From: Streptomyces sp. NL15-2K
Lineage (GTDB): Bacteria > Actinomycetota > Actinomycetes > Streptomycetales > Streptomycetaceae
DNA length: 64,000 bases
NCBI RefSeq assembly: GCF_030551255.1
Contig: NZ_CP130630.1
Span: forward strand, 4,755,501 to 4,819,500
Reading direction: 5' to 3'
Made by a program: the position numbers and the translations under genes. The notes under the pieces are model-generated. The model worked only from the letters and a program-made list of their open reading frames with translations, did no database searches and was not told the origin of the DNA. How positions within the stretch are numbered: position 1 is the first letter of the stretch; every line of letters begins with the position of its first letter. Shown here one piece after another: positions 46,281-54,704 of the stretch.

Positions 46281-47729
46281 ATGAGTCGATCGAAGTTAGC
46301 CAAGGCCGTGATCACCCCGGGCGAGCCCGCAGCGATCTACTGCCGGATCTCCCACGCCCGGGACGAGGACCAGACCGGAGTGGACCGGCAGGAACGCATC
46401 TGCCGGGAGATCGCGCAACGGCTTCAGCTCCGTGTCGAAGCGGCCCACGTCTACGTGGACAACAACCGCTCTGCGTGGCAGCGCAACCGCAAGCGGCCCG
46501 GGTGGGAAGAGATGTTGAAGGCGATGGGGGAAGGGGAGATCCGGCACGTCATCGTCTACCACCCCGACCGCCTTATGCGGCAGCCGAAGGACCTCGAAGA
46601 GCTTCTCTCAATAGCCGATGACAAGCGCGTCCTGCTACACGGCGAGGCGAACCGGCGGGATCTGTCGGACCCCGATGACCGGTTCATTCTCCGCATCGAG
46701 GTGGCCCACGCGTGCCGCTCGTCCGACGACACGTCACGACGACTGAAGGACGCTCTCAAGGACAAGGCCCGCGAGGGCAAGCCGCACGTGGGCAACCGTC
46801 CCTACGGCTACACCAGCAACGGTCAGGCGATCATCGAGGATGAGGCAAAGATCGTCCGCGAAGTCTTCCGGCGGTATCTGGACGGCGACTCACCTCAGCT
46901 CATAGCTGAGGACCTGACCATGCGGGGAGTGCCCACTTCCAAGGGCAAAGTGTGGCAGCCGGAGAACGTACGCCATCTGCTGTCGTCCAACTTCGTGGCG
47001 GGTGTCCGGATCCACCAGGGCGAAGAAGTGGGAACCGGGACGTGGCCCGCCATCATCGATCGCGGCCAGTGGGACGAGGTTCAGCGGCTCAGGGGATACC
47101 GAGCCAAGCAATCCAGGGACGGGCAGAAGCGGCCGGTCCGGGACTACCTGTTGCGCGGAGTCGCGACGTGCTCATGCGGAGCCCGCATGGCCGGTACGAA
47201 CAGCGTGCGGTACGCCTACTACCGGTGCACGCGCGCCGACGAAGTCGGCCAGCAGAAGTGCGGACGTTCCGTATCCGCCGTACCCCTGGAAGCCTTCGCG
47301 CGGGATGTGGCGATCAAGGTTCTGACCAAGCTGGACACCTCGGGCTACGAACCCGCCACGACCACGCGTCCCGAGGCTGACGTTCTCGCGGACGAGAAGG
47401 ACCGGGCGAAGCTGGAAGAGCTGAAACAGCTTTGGCTCAACGATGACGACTTCACGACTGCCGATTTCCAATCCATGCGTGCGCCCATCCTCAAGCGGAT
47501 GAAGGAGCGGCAGCGGAAGACCGTCAAACGCCCTATTGCCGTCCTGGAGGGGATCGCCGGACCGGACGCCGAAGTCAACTGGGAGCGCCTGGAGAAAGAG
47601 GAGGACTACGCACGCATGAACGCGATCTATCGTTTCCTGTTCGCTGCCGTGGTCGTCCGTCCGCCGACGAGGAAGGGCAGGGGGTTCGACACCAACCGCG
47701 TGGACATCAAGCCGAACCCGCTGGACTAG
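46281..47729 (+). CDS. int: Large serine recombinase (integrase)
   Basis: A 482-aa protein. The resolvase domain has AAIYCRISHARDEDQTGVDRQ (catalytic Ser24) and HPDRLMRQPKDLEELL. The recombinase domain has PYGYTSNGQ and PTSKGKVWQPENVRHLL. A zinc ribbon (CSCGARMAGTN...YYRCTR...KCGR) and a coiled-coil end (RAKLEELKQLW) complete it. It catalyses attP x attB recombination. ATG 46281 lies only 28 nt inside the left attachment core, typical of such elements. The frame is open further upstream but crosses the junction and cannot be original. Confidence 0.95.
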   Translation: MSRSKLAKAVITPGEPAAIYCRISHARDEDQTGVDRQERICREIAQRLQLRVEAAHVYVDNNRSAWQRNRKRPGWEEMLKAMGEGEIRHVIVYHPDRLMRQPKDLEELLSIADDKRVLLHGEANRRDLSDPDDRFILRIEVAHACRSSDDTSRRLKDALKDKAREGKPHVGNRPYGYTSNGQAIIEDEAKIVREVFRRYLDGDSPQLIAEDLTMRGVPTSKGKVWQPENVRHLLSSNFVAGVRIHQGEEVGTGTWPAIIDRGQWDEVQRLRGYRAKQSRDGQKRPVRDYLLRGVATCSCGARMAGTNSVRYAYYRCTRADEVGQQKCGRSVSAVPLEAFARDVAIKVLTKLDTSGYEPATTTRPEADVLADEKDRAKLEELKQLWLNDDDFTTADFQSMRAPILKRMKERQRKTVKRPIAVLEGIAGPDAEVNWERLEKEEDYARMNAIYRFLFAAVVVRPPTRKGRGFDTNRVDIKPNPLD

Positions 47730-47760
47730 GGCCTGTCCGGGCGATCAATGAGATTTTCAA

Positions 47761-47797
47761 CAGTGACGTGACCTGTTGCGATATCGTCCCGTCACTG
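47761..47797. promoter_or_regulatory. Inverted repeat between int and cargo gene
   Basis: cagtgacg (47761-47768) and cgtcactg (47790-47797) form an 8-bp inverted repeat, 21 nt apart. It is either the int terminator or an operator for the next gene. Confidence 0.45.
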
Positions 47798-47819
47798 CTG
47801 TGGGGAGGGCGGGAACGTC

Positions 47820-48341
47820 ATGGATTGGTTATCGGCTGAAGCAGTGGGTGCCTCTGCGGCCGCGCTGGCGTTTGGAGTGTCCGCGTGGTCCATGTTCTAC
47901 CTGGCCAAGCAGACGAAAGCAGCCGCCGAGCAGACGCGAGCCGCTACCGAGCAGACCCGGGCGGCCACGGAGCAGACGAGGATCAGCAATGCTGTGGCTG
48001 CCGTCTCGGCGAACGACATGGTGCTCCGTTCGCTGCGTGAGGTGCACGTCCTGATGCTCCAATTCCCCGGCTCACGCGGGTGCTTCTACGACGGCAAGCC
48101 ATTGCCCGAGGAAGCGGACGAGCGCGATGCGATCATCACTATCGCCGAACTGCTCGCTGACGTTTTGAGCAACGGCATGCACGTCCACCGAGAGATCCCC
48201 CACAGCACCAGCGCCGAGCCGTGGGAAGCCTACTGCCGACACATGCTGGAAAGCGGCCCGGTACTGCAGGATCTGGTGCGCACACACCTCGATTGGTGGA
48301 CTTACCTCCCCGCCCTGCTCCCGGCGAACCAGTCGGCATAA
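47820..48341 (+). CDS. Membrane-anchored coiled-coil hypothetical protein, AICE cargo
   Basis: A 173-aa protein. One hydrophobic segment lies near residues 10-29 (GASAAALAFGVSAWSMFYLA). It is followed by a three-fold 7-residue repeat (KAAAEQTR, AATEQTR, AATEQTR) that should form a coiled coil. The C-terminal part is a helical domain (AIITIAELLADVLSNGMHVH, HMLESGPVLQDLVRTHLDWW). No family name known to me. ATG 47820 has a GGGAGG site. A bacterial membrane-tethered regulator or defence component is possible but not shown. Confidence 0.7.
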   Translation: MDWLSAEAVGASAAALAFGVSAWSMFYLAKQTKAAAEQTRAATEQTRAATEQTRISNAVAAVSANDMVLRSLREVHVLMLQFPGSRGCFYDGKPLPEEADERDAIITIAELLADVLSNGMHVHREIPHSTSAEPWEAYCRHMLESGPVLQDLVRTHLDWWTYLPALLPANQSA

Positions 48342-48478
48342 CTGCGGATCTTAGGAATCCCTCGGTGCAGGTCCGAGGAGCCGCGCGAGTCGCGCAGCGC
48401 TCTTCGGCCCTATGCGTGTGGGGAACTTGGCCGCTTGGCGCTCGACCGCCCGAGCCCACTGCTCGTTGTGGCGTCTCG

Positions 48479-49953
48479 TCACCGGGACACCTCACGTTCA
48501 TCGCGAGCGATCTCGCTGCTCGCGGCGAGGTCTTCGGCGACTCCAGCGGCGATGAGGGCGGCGCCGGGAGTGTGGCCGGAGCCGACGTAGCGCCAATTCC
48601 GCTCGGTGACGGTGTCGAGGATGTCGGCGTGGCCGACGTGGTGCGCGCGTTCGGCGCGGAGGGCAGCGTACGTCGTCGAGTACGCGCGCGACTTGGTCAG
48701 GATGTGGCCCCGGTAGCCGAGCGTGTGAGCCCAGGTACGGAGGTGCAGGGGCGCGTACTCGGGGAGGCCGCCGAGGCGCCAGCAGGTCCGCATGAGGGCG
48801 CGGACGTGTCCGCTCACGGGTGCCGTGTCGATGTCGGCCCAGGTGGTGAGCTTGTGGTCGGTGCCGGCGCCTGTCTCGTCCGCTCCTTTGGTGACGTACT
48901 TGGCGACGTATGCGGCTACGGCGTCATCGTCGGGGCCGTCGCCGTCGGCGCGCAGCTGTCGGGCGTCGATCTGGGAGCCCCAGCGCAGCACCAGCTCACC
49001 CACGGCGGGGCTGTAGGGGGTGCGGACCAGGACCCGACGGGCCGAAGTCTGCACGGCATCGGTGAGCCGGTCGGCGGTGCCCCAGGCCGGGGGGTCATCA
49101 GCCGGTCCGTCCGGGCCGTCGAGCCGGACGACGGCATGCACGTGGACGGCCGCCCGCTTCTGGTACTCGGCGACGCGGGCGAAGGACAACCGCGCGTGCT
49201 GGGCGAACCGGGACTGCACGATGCCTGCCGAGGTGGCGAGGCGGCGCCGGACGTCGATGACGAACCGGTCCCACAGCTTGGAGGCGTGCGCGTGCCAGAG
49301 CACGTGGGCGGTGTAGTCGTAGCAGTCCGGGCAGATTGGTTGGCCGACGAGGGGATCGGCCGCGTCGTGAACGGCGCCGCAGCCGAGGGAGCGGCCGTGG
49401 TCACAGGTGCCGCGGTCGCGGCGAGGTCGGCACTGCTCACCAGTCCGGTGGACCGGCCCGAAGGACGGGGCGGTGAGGGTGACGAACAGGCGGGGCCGGG
49501 TGCGCACGGTGGCGGGGACGTTCTTGCCGCCGATCAGGCCCGCGCGGACGAGGTGGAAGGTGTCGCCCGCGTGGAGCCGGGAGCAGGCCGGGCAGATGGT
49601 TGCGCGGCGGTTGCGGCAGCGGATCAGGAGGCGTTCGCCGGGTTCGCTGCGAGTGTCGTAGTGGTGGAGGATCTCGCCGGTTGTCCCGTCCAGGACGGTG
49701 GTGGAGCCGGTCAGGTGGACGGGGTGGGAGCAGCCGCCGGTTGCGGTGATCTGCTCCAGCCAGCGCGGGAATTGAGGGCCTTGGGCGATGCGAATTGCGT
49801 CGCGGTCTGCTTCGGGGAGCTGACGCAGGCGCGCCGCGCGGTTGAGGACGGCGCGCCGGTCAGCCGGGGTGTACTCCGGGGTGATGGTGGTGACCTTCCG
49901 GGGTGGGCCGCCGAGGCGGCACGGGTGATGGGTGGTGGTGCGCCGTTGGTCAT
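48479..49953 (-). CDS. RepSA-type rolling-circle replication initiator, with apparent 5' frameshift
   Basis: The main frame reads from about 49950 to 48479: AARLRQLPEADRDAIRIAQ, LEQITATGGCSHPVHLTG, a zinc-like CRNRRATICPACSRLHAGD, then RLFVTLTAPSFGPVHR. The HUH-like AAVHVHAVVRLDG and a Tyr motif AAYVAKYVTKG are typical of replication initiators of pSAM2/pIJ101-like elements. The only good start, ATG 49953 with CGGAGTG upstream, is in the wrong frame by one base (MTNGAPPPITRAA...). The main frame has no ATG, GTG or TTG until deep inside the conserved region. Either a one-base deletion inactivates it or the sequence has an error. Confidence 0.8.
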
Positions 49954-49990
49954 GGGGATCACTCCGTTGTGTGGGTGGGGTGGGCGGGGC

Positions 49991-50104
49991 TCAGCGGATG
50001 GTTCCGGTGCCCCGGCAGACGCGGCAGCGCCGCGACCGTCCGGTCCAGGTCTTCCGGGCTCCGTCGCCCTTGCAGTGGGGGCACCTCACGCGAGGCATGG
50101 GCAT
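49991..50104 (-). CDS. Small zinc-finger protein of the transfer operon (37 aa)
   Basis: MPMPRVRCPHCKGDGARK, then CRVCRGTGTIR and stop: two CxxCxGxG units as in the DnaJ zinc finger. The ATG at 50104 follows AAAGGAAG. It sits between the SpdB-like and rep genes on the same strand. Too short for confident assignment, but similar small proteins accompany transfer genes in pSAM2-like elements. Confidence 0.7.
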   Translation of the reverse strand: MPMPRVRCPHCKGDGARKTWTGRSRRCRVCRGTGTIR

Positions 50105-50123
50105 GGCCGTGCTTCCTTTCTGC

Positions 50124-50321
50124 TCAGGTGTGGGAGAAGCCGTTGATCAACCAGGTCAGGAGGCCGTGGACGGTGAAGAGCACCGGGGTCTGACCGAGGT
50201 AGAGGCCGAAGAGGCCGACGCAGACCGCTTCCCAGGCGCGGACGTCGCGGGAGCGGACGAGGAGGACGGTGATGATCCCGAAGATCACCGCGAACGTGAA
50301 CGCCGTACCTTCGCTGATCAC
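50124..50321 (-). CDS. Small membrane protein of transfer operon, Spd-like
   Basis: A 65-aa protein with two hydrophobic helices (FTFAVIFGIITVLLV; AVCVGLFGLYLGQTPVLFTV). GTG 50321 overlaps the traB stop (GTGA). Plasmid-spread (Spd) membrane proteins normally follow traB in Streptomyces conjugative elements and help intramycelial spread. The assignment is by context and topology. Confidence 0.72.
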   Translation of the reverse strand: MISEGTAFTFAVIFGIITVLLVRSRDVRAWEAVCVGLFGLYLGQTPVLFTVHGLLTWLINGFSHT

Positions 50322-51619
50322 TTGTCGTCTCCTTCCAGCACCGCCAAGGCGCGGTCGAGGGCGGGCAGTTCCGGGGTCATGGCCGCGTGCTTCCGGGCCG
50401 TCGACACGGCCTCTTCGGTGGTCGTGAGGTGGGAGCGGGCGCGGCTCCAGCCGCCGTCCGGGCCGGTGCAGACGGCCACGCCCCGCTCCTCGGCTGTGAT
50501 CGCTTGGGCGACGGCCACGGCGTCCTTGTTGAGGTCGCCCAAGGCCATCTCTGCCGTGCCGGGATCGTTGACCCGGTGGCAGATGCGACCGCCGAGTTGG
50601 GCCCGCAGGGCCGTGACGCCGGGCCCGAGGTCGGAGCCGACGCGTTGTCCGGCGACGACCAGGTGCAGGCCGAGGGCCGCCCCGAGCTGCGCCAGGCGCA
50701 GCAGGAGTGTGGAGCACTGTTCGGTTTCCGCCTTGCTGTCGCGGGTGCCGTCGGCCAGGTACAGCTCCGCGATCTCGTCGACGATCACGACGACGGGTAT
50801 GGGCCTCAGCTTGTCGGGCAGCTCCCAGATCGAGCGGACACCCGCCGACCGGCACGCGCTCATCCGGTCCTGCATGTCGACGACCAGCGCGCTCAGCACG
50901 GCGACTGCTTCGCGTCGGCAGGTCGCCAGCGCGCTCAGCCGTCCGGTGAACAGGCCAAGTTCCATGCCGCCCTTGCAGTCGATGCCGACCAGGGCGACAG
51001 GCTGGGGCGCGAGTTGGGTGATCAGCCGGGCCAGCAGGGTGGACTTGCCTGACCGGGTGGCCCCGGCGATGAGCCAGTGCGGTACCAACCGCAGGTTCAT
51101 CACCCACGCGCCGCCCGTTTCCAGCGCGCCGATGAGGGCGGAGAGCAGCTCGGTCGGGGCGGTGGCTAAGCCGGGCCGCTGAAGCGGATCAGTGGCCGTC
51201 GCCGTCAGCAGCACGAGGCCGCGTTCCGGCGAGGCGACCCGTACCGCGTGGACCTTCCACGCGTGTACGAGCGCATCGGCCGCCTTCATGTAGGTCGCGG
51301 GGGTCTGGCCCGCGTGCAGCCGTACGGCCACGGTCAGCCCCAGGCGGGTGGCACGCGGGAACGACAGCCGCGGAGCCACCGGCCGCACCGGATCACCCTT
51401 GACCAGCAGGTGCCCGACCAGCGTGCGCGCCGGAAGGCGGGACACGGAGAGGTCGTTGAGCATGGCGACCCGCCGCCAGGTGAACAGCACCCGGCACGCG
51501 GTCACCGGGTAGCCGACGACGTACCAGTGCCAGGCCGGACGGTGCCGCCGCACCAGGTCGCCGACGACGAGCACCCACGCGAGTACTGCCAGGGCGAAGG
51601 CAAGCAGGATCGGCTCCAT
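50318..51619 (-). CDS. TraB-like FtsK/SpoIIIE DNA translocase
   Basis: A 433-aa protein. An N-terminal hydrophobic segment (LLAFALAVLAWVLVVGDLV) is followed by a motor domain with Walker A GATRSGKST (186-194), Walker B PVVVIVDEIAELY and a late GQRVGSDLG. In Streptomyces such proteins move double-stranded DNA between mycelia without relaxase. It is coupled to both neighbours (start overlaps the SpdA-like stop, stop overlaps the next GTG). Confidence 0.93.
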   Translation of the reverse strand: MEPILLAFALAVLAWVLVVGDLVRRHRPAWHWYVVGYPVTACRVLFTWRRVAMLNDLSVSRLPARTLVGHLLVKGDPVRPVAPRLSFPRATRLGLTVAVRLHAGQTPATYMKAADALVHAWKVHAVRVASPERGLVLLTATATDPLQRPGLATAPTELLSALIGALETGGAWVMNLRLVPHWLIAGATRSGKSTLLARLITQLAPQPVALVGIDCKGGMELGLFTGRLSALATCRREAVAVLSALVVDMQDRMSACRSAGVRSIWELPDKLRPIPVVVIVDEIAELYLADGTRDSKAETEQCSTLLLRLAQLGAALGLHLVVAGQRVGSDLGPGVTALRAQLGGRICHRVNDPGTAEMALGDLNKDAVAVAQAITAEERGVAVCTGPDGGWSRARSHLTTTEEAVSTARKHAAMTPELPALDRALAVLEGDDK

Positions 51620-51966
51620 CAGGCGTCACCGCCCTTGGAGTGCGCCGCCGTGCCGTGCACGGGCGTGATCGCGTCGGCCCGGAAGCTGACGCCGTGCCGG
51701 TCGCCCATTGACCAGGCGAACGCGGTCAGTCCGGTGACCTTGACGATCTGGCCTTCCTCGATGCCTTTGGGCTGACCGCTCACGGCGATCTCGATGACGG
51801 AGATACGCCGTCGGTCCTGCCGCACGGTGACGGCCACGGTGTAGACGGGGTTGCCGTCCCGGTCCTTCTTCACCTCCTGTGTCTCGGGGTTGCTGAGCTT
51901 TGCTTCGGGCGCGATGGCGCACCGCAGTACGCCGAGCCGCGCCGTGTCCACGGGAATGGACTGCAT
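51619..51966 (-). CDS. Small protein of transfer operon (115 aa)
   Basis: MQSIPVDTARLGVLRCAIAP, then KDRDGNPVYTVAVTVRQD, IVKVTGLTAFAWSMGDRHGV and DAITPVHGTAA. No signal or membrane helix. It is found upstream of traB in many AICEs and is of unknown function. ATG 51966 fits; longer frame starts at 52017 are in the promoter region. It is the first gene of the minus-strand operon. Confidence 0.75.
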   Translation of the reverse strand: MQSIPVDTARLGVLRCAIAPEAKLSNPETQEVKKDRDGNPVYTVAVTVRQDRRRISVIEIAVSGQPKGIEEGQIVKVTGLTAFAWSMGDRHGVSFRADAITPVHGTAAHSKGGDA

Positions 51967-52131
51967 TGTGTTTGGCCTCCCTGGCCAATCGGGACGCCAG
52001 CGAGATGCTGACGTCACTTGTCCTTACGAGTTACGACTATGAAGTGCTGTACGGCGAGAGTGCAACTACTTATGCTGACGAGTGATGTCGCTCGTGCGAC
52101 GTGACTACGACCTCAACCCGGAGATGCCGAG
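51967..52131. promoter_or_regulatory. Divergent promoter region of transfer operon and GntR gene
   Basis: It holds the promoters of both the transfer operon and the GntR gene. Repeated TTACGA hexamers (52024-52029, 52031-52036) and an inverted repeat acgag/ctcgt (52078-52082, 52091-52095) are candidate GntR binding sites. In pSAM2 the KorSA repressor acts at the same location. Confidence 0.55.
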
Positions 52132-52911
52132 ATGTCAGAGATCCAGCGCCCCGGAGCCCTCTACCAGCAGGTGGCCGCCGCCATCCGCGAGGCGATCCTG
52201 TCCGGCGAGTTCACGCCGGATTCCCTGCTGCCGTCCGAAGCTCAGCTCATGGCGCGCTACGGCGTCTCCCGTCCCACCGTCCGCAACGCCATCGCAGCCC
52301 TGCGAGCGGAAGGGCTGATCGACGTCCGGCACGGCAAGGGCAGCTTCGTACGCTCCGACGGCCAACCAGCGCTCACCCTCGAACGCCGCGTCAGCCGCAC
52401 ACCCGACGGCCGATTCGTGATGCCCAACGGCGACGTCTGGGACGAGGCCGAGGAGCCCAGCACGTATCGCACGCACACCACCAAGGCCACCGGCCGACTG
52501 CTCCAACTCGACGAGGAAGAAGCACTGTTCGGCTGTGACCGGCTGCTGATCGACGCCGCCACCGGCACGCGCGCGATGCACCGGACGTTGATCCCGTTCG
52601 AGGTGGCTGAGGCTGTTCCCATGCTGGCGGAGGAACCATGCAAGCGTCCGGCAGCGATCTACTGGGTACTCACCCAGGCCGGACACAAGCTGTGGTGGTC
52701 GGAGACGGTCCGCGCCCGCATGCCGCTGCCCGACGAGCGCACCACACTCCAGCTCCCGGACGCGACCCCGATACTGCACCTTGTCCGCGTCGCGCACGGC
52801 ACCGACGACCGCCCGCTGATCCTCGAAGAGCTCAGCGTCGGTGCGGACCGCGCCGAACTCTCCTACCGGATCACCGCCGACAAGCAGCCCACCGGACGCG
52901 CCCGCACCTGA
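52132..52911 (+). CDS. GntR-family regulator with UTRA domain, KorSA-like
   Basis: A 259-aa protein. The winged-helix domain spans residues 1-75 (LYQQVAAAIREAILSGEFTP, LMARYGVSRPTVRNAIAALR, IDVRHGKGSFV). The rest is a UTRA effector domain (DATPILHLVRVAHGTDDRPL, ILEELSVGADR). This matches KorSA, the repressor that controls transfer and replication in pSAM2-type elements. It lies opposite the transfer operon across a shared promoter. Confidence 0.9.
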   Translation: MSEIQRPGALYQQVAAAIREAILSGEFTPDSLLPSEAQLMARYGVSRPTVRNAIAALRAEGLIDVRHGKGSFVRSDGQPALTLERRVSRTPDGRFVMPNGDVWDEAEEPSTYRTHTTKATGRLLQLDEEEALFGCDRLLIDAATGTRAMHRTLIPFEVAEAVPMLAEEPCKRPAAIYWVLTQAGHKLWWSETVRARMPLPDERTTLQLPDATPILHLVRVAHGTDDRPLILEELSVGADRAELSYRITADKQPTGRART

Positions 52912-53318
52912 GGACCAACGGCCATCGGTCGAAACAACCTTCACTTCCTCAAGGGCGTGCCTCCGGCACGCCGGGGCGCCCGGCCGCCCCGGCCGGGCGT
53001 GCGGCGTGACCGCCGGTCCCGTCCGGTCACCCGGCGCCCCACACCGCAATACGCCCAAGGAGTCGAAGCGTCGACCGGCCACGGTGGCCCGGGGCGTGGG
53101 TGGCTGGGGGTCGACGGCCTCCGAGACTTTAGGCAGCTCCCATGGGGCGAGCCTCGAAGAACAGGGGGCCGATCGGGCTATTGCGGGCAGCTCCAAGGAC
53201 TGCCCGATCCGCTGGCGAGCGTAAGGCCCCCTGTTCACTCGCCCCATGGCAGCTACCGCCCAAAGTCTCTGCGGCCGGCGACGTGCCCACGCGCGCCGCT
53301 CACCAGCGAAAAGGCCCC
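52912..53318. other. Non-coding region with large palindrome
   Basis: No credible gene. It contains the extended inverted repeat listed next and, near 52957-53000, further GC-rich inverted stretches (ggcacgccgg, gggcgcccggccgcccc). Confidence 0.65.
53123..53269. repeat. Extended nested inverted repeat (candidate single-strand origin)
   Basis: Outer arms 53123-53170 and 53225-53269 pair imperfectly over about 45 bp. Exact blocks include ccatggggcgag with ctcgccccatgg (53140-53151, 53238-53249), aacagggggcc with ggccccctgtt (53160-53170, 53225-53235) and gagactt with aagtctc at the ends. Inside lie gatcgggc (53171-53178) and gcccgatc (53202-53209), with a competing cgggcag/ctgcccg pair. Such structures serve as single-strand origins in rolling-circle replicons. 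Confidence 0.8.
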
Positions 53319-53627
53319 TCACACCGCACCGCCGTCGCCATCGGCGAGCGCCTCCAGGAGCCCGGCGAGCCGGTCAACAGCGTCCGGCCAGCCCGCCAGC
53401 CGCACGACCCCGCGCCCGCCCTCGTTCGTCGAGGCGACAGCCCGTAACTCGGACAGCCCGAACCCGGCACCGAGGAACGCCCGATTCAGCCGGTCTGCGG
53501 ACTCCCGCGCCTCGCGCCAGCCCGCCATGTAGTCGACATCCGGCACCCACAGACCGAAGTCCGCGCCCGCGACATCATCGAGGCCATTGCTCAGCCAGCC
53601 CTCATCCGCGCCAGTCACCTTGCCCAC
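53319..53627 (-). CDS. Hypothetical protein, AICE cargo (102 aa)
   Basis: MGKVTGADEGWLSNGLDDVA, then WREARESADRLNRAFLGAGF, ELRAVASTNEGGRGVVRLAG and WPDAVDRLAGLLEALADG. Helical, acidic and soluble. No known family; similar small proteins are common in Streptomyces AICEs. Confidence 0.65.
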   Translation of the reverse strand: MGKVTGADEGWLSNGLDDVAGADFGLWVPDVDYMAGWREARESADRLNRAFLGAGFGLSELRAVASTNEGGRGVVRLAGWPDAVDRLAGLLEALADGDGGAV

Positions 53628-53939
53628 CTCTGCCCTGATCTAGATAACGGGTCATCAACTCTCTTTGGCCCAGGGCAGATGCACAGCACAACGGCCCCGG
53701 TACCATCAGGCACCGGGGATCTTCGCGTTCCCCAGCCGGGCCACCCTTGTGCTTTCCAGGGCTAGGGGTGGCCCGGTCCGGTGTTCGGTTGTCGAAGCGG
53801 GCCTCCTGAGGCCGAGTGGGGAGCTCGGCGGATCGTCCCAGGAGGCCACGCCCCGTTCGCCGGAGGAATCACCCTCCAGCCCCGGGCAGCCGCCCGCTAC
53901 CGTCGCGAAAGACACGAGGAAGCGACGGCCCGGAGATCA
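53628..53939. other. Intergenic region within the AICE
   Basis: No gene. A short inverted repeat (ccccggt 53695-53701, accgggg 53712-53718) may terminate transcription from either side. Confidence 0.45.
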
Positions 53940-54506
53940 TCAGTGCGGTCTGTGCTTGCCTTCGCCGTCCAGATCGAAGCGGCACCAGACCGTCTTGCCT
54001 CCGCCCTCCTTCGGCGTCCACCAGACCGCCGCCCCCACCCGCTGAGTGATCATCAATCCACGGCCGCTGTCGGGTAAGACAGCTTCCATCAGCTCCCCCG
54101 TCAACTCCGGGCAGAGCGCGTCGCCCATGGGAAGCAGAGGGGGTGTCGAGTCCTCATCCGCGACGCCGATGAAGAGCCACCTCGGATAGAGCTTGAAGGT
54201 CACATCGATACGCCGACAGCCGCCGGGACGGGCCAGATGACGCTCCGGCACCACATGGTTCACCACATTCCCGACCAGTTCCGAGACGGCCAGCCGGGCG
54301 TCAGACACGACCTCACCCACAATCACCCCGCGCAGGAACACGGCCACCGTGTCCCGCGCGATGCGTGCCGCGTCCCCGCACTCGGCGAACAGCGTCAGAG
54401 CCAGGAAGCGCCCGTCGGATGACGGATCCGGCACCGCGAACCAGTGAGCGTACGCCTCCAGTTCCTGCGCTACGTGTTCATGCCGCCGCGCATTTCTCGC
54501 GTCCAT
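53940..54506 (-). CDS. HATPase (anti-sigma-like) ATP-binding protein
   Basis: A 188-aa protein with a Bergerat-type fold: the N-box is SELVGNVVNHVV, G1 is ADEDSTPPLLP and G2 is DSGRGLMITQRVGAAVWWTP. The N-terminal 50 residues include AVFLRGVIVGEVV before the N-box. It is probably a partner-switching regulator of the same general class as the one at 1-744. The start at 54506 is favoured over upstream in-frame codons. It is divergent from the TPR regulator at 54705. Confidence 0.78.
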   Translation of the reverse strand: MDARNARRHEHVAQELEAYAHWFAVPDPSSDGRFLALTLFAECGDAARIARDTVAVFLRGVIVGEVVSDARLAVSELVGNVVNHVVPERHLARPGGCRRIDVTFKLYPRWLFIGVADEDSTPPLLPMGDALCPELTGELMEAVLPDSGRGLMITQRVGAAVWWTPKEGGGKTVWCRFDLDGEGKHRPH

Positions 54507-54704
54507 GACATGGTCCCGTCTCAGCTCACGTCTGCCGAGGCCCTCCCGGCAGGGTGACGAGAGTGCACCCCCTGCCCCGGCTGCCGCTCCCCCCTCTTGG
54601 GGACCCCCCTCATGGGTACACTCGCGAGACAGACCGTGAAGCGAAGATCGAAAGAGAAGATCAACCAACAAGAGACGTCAGGTCAATCACAATGGGGAAG
54701 TGAG

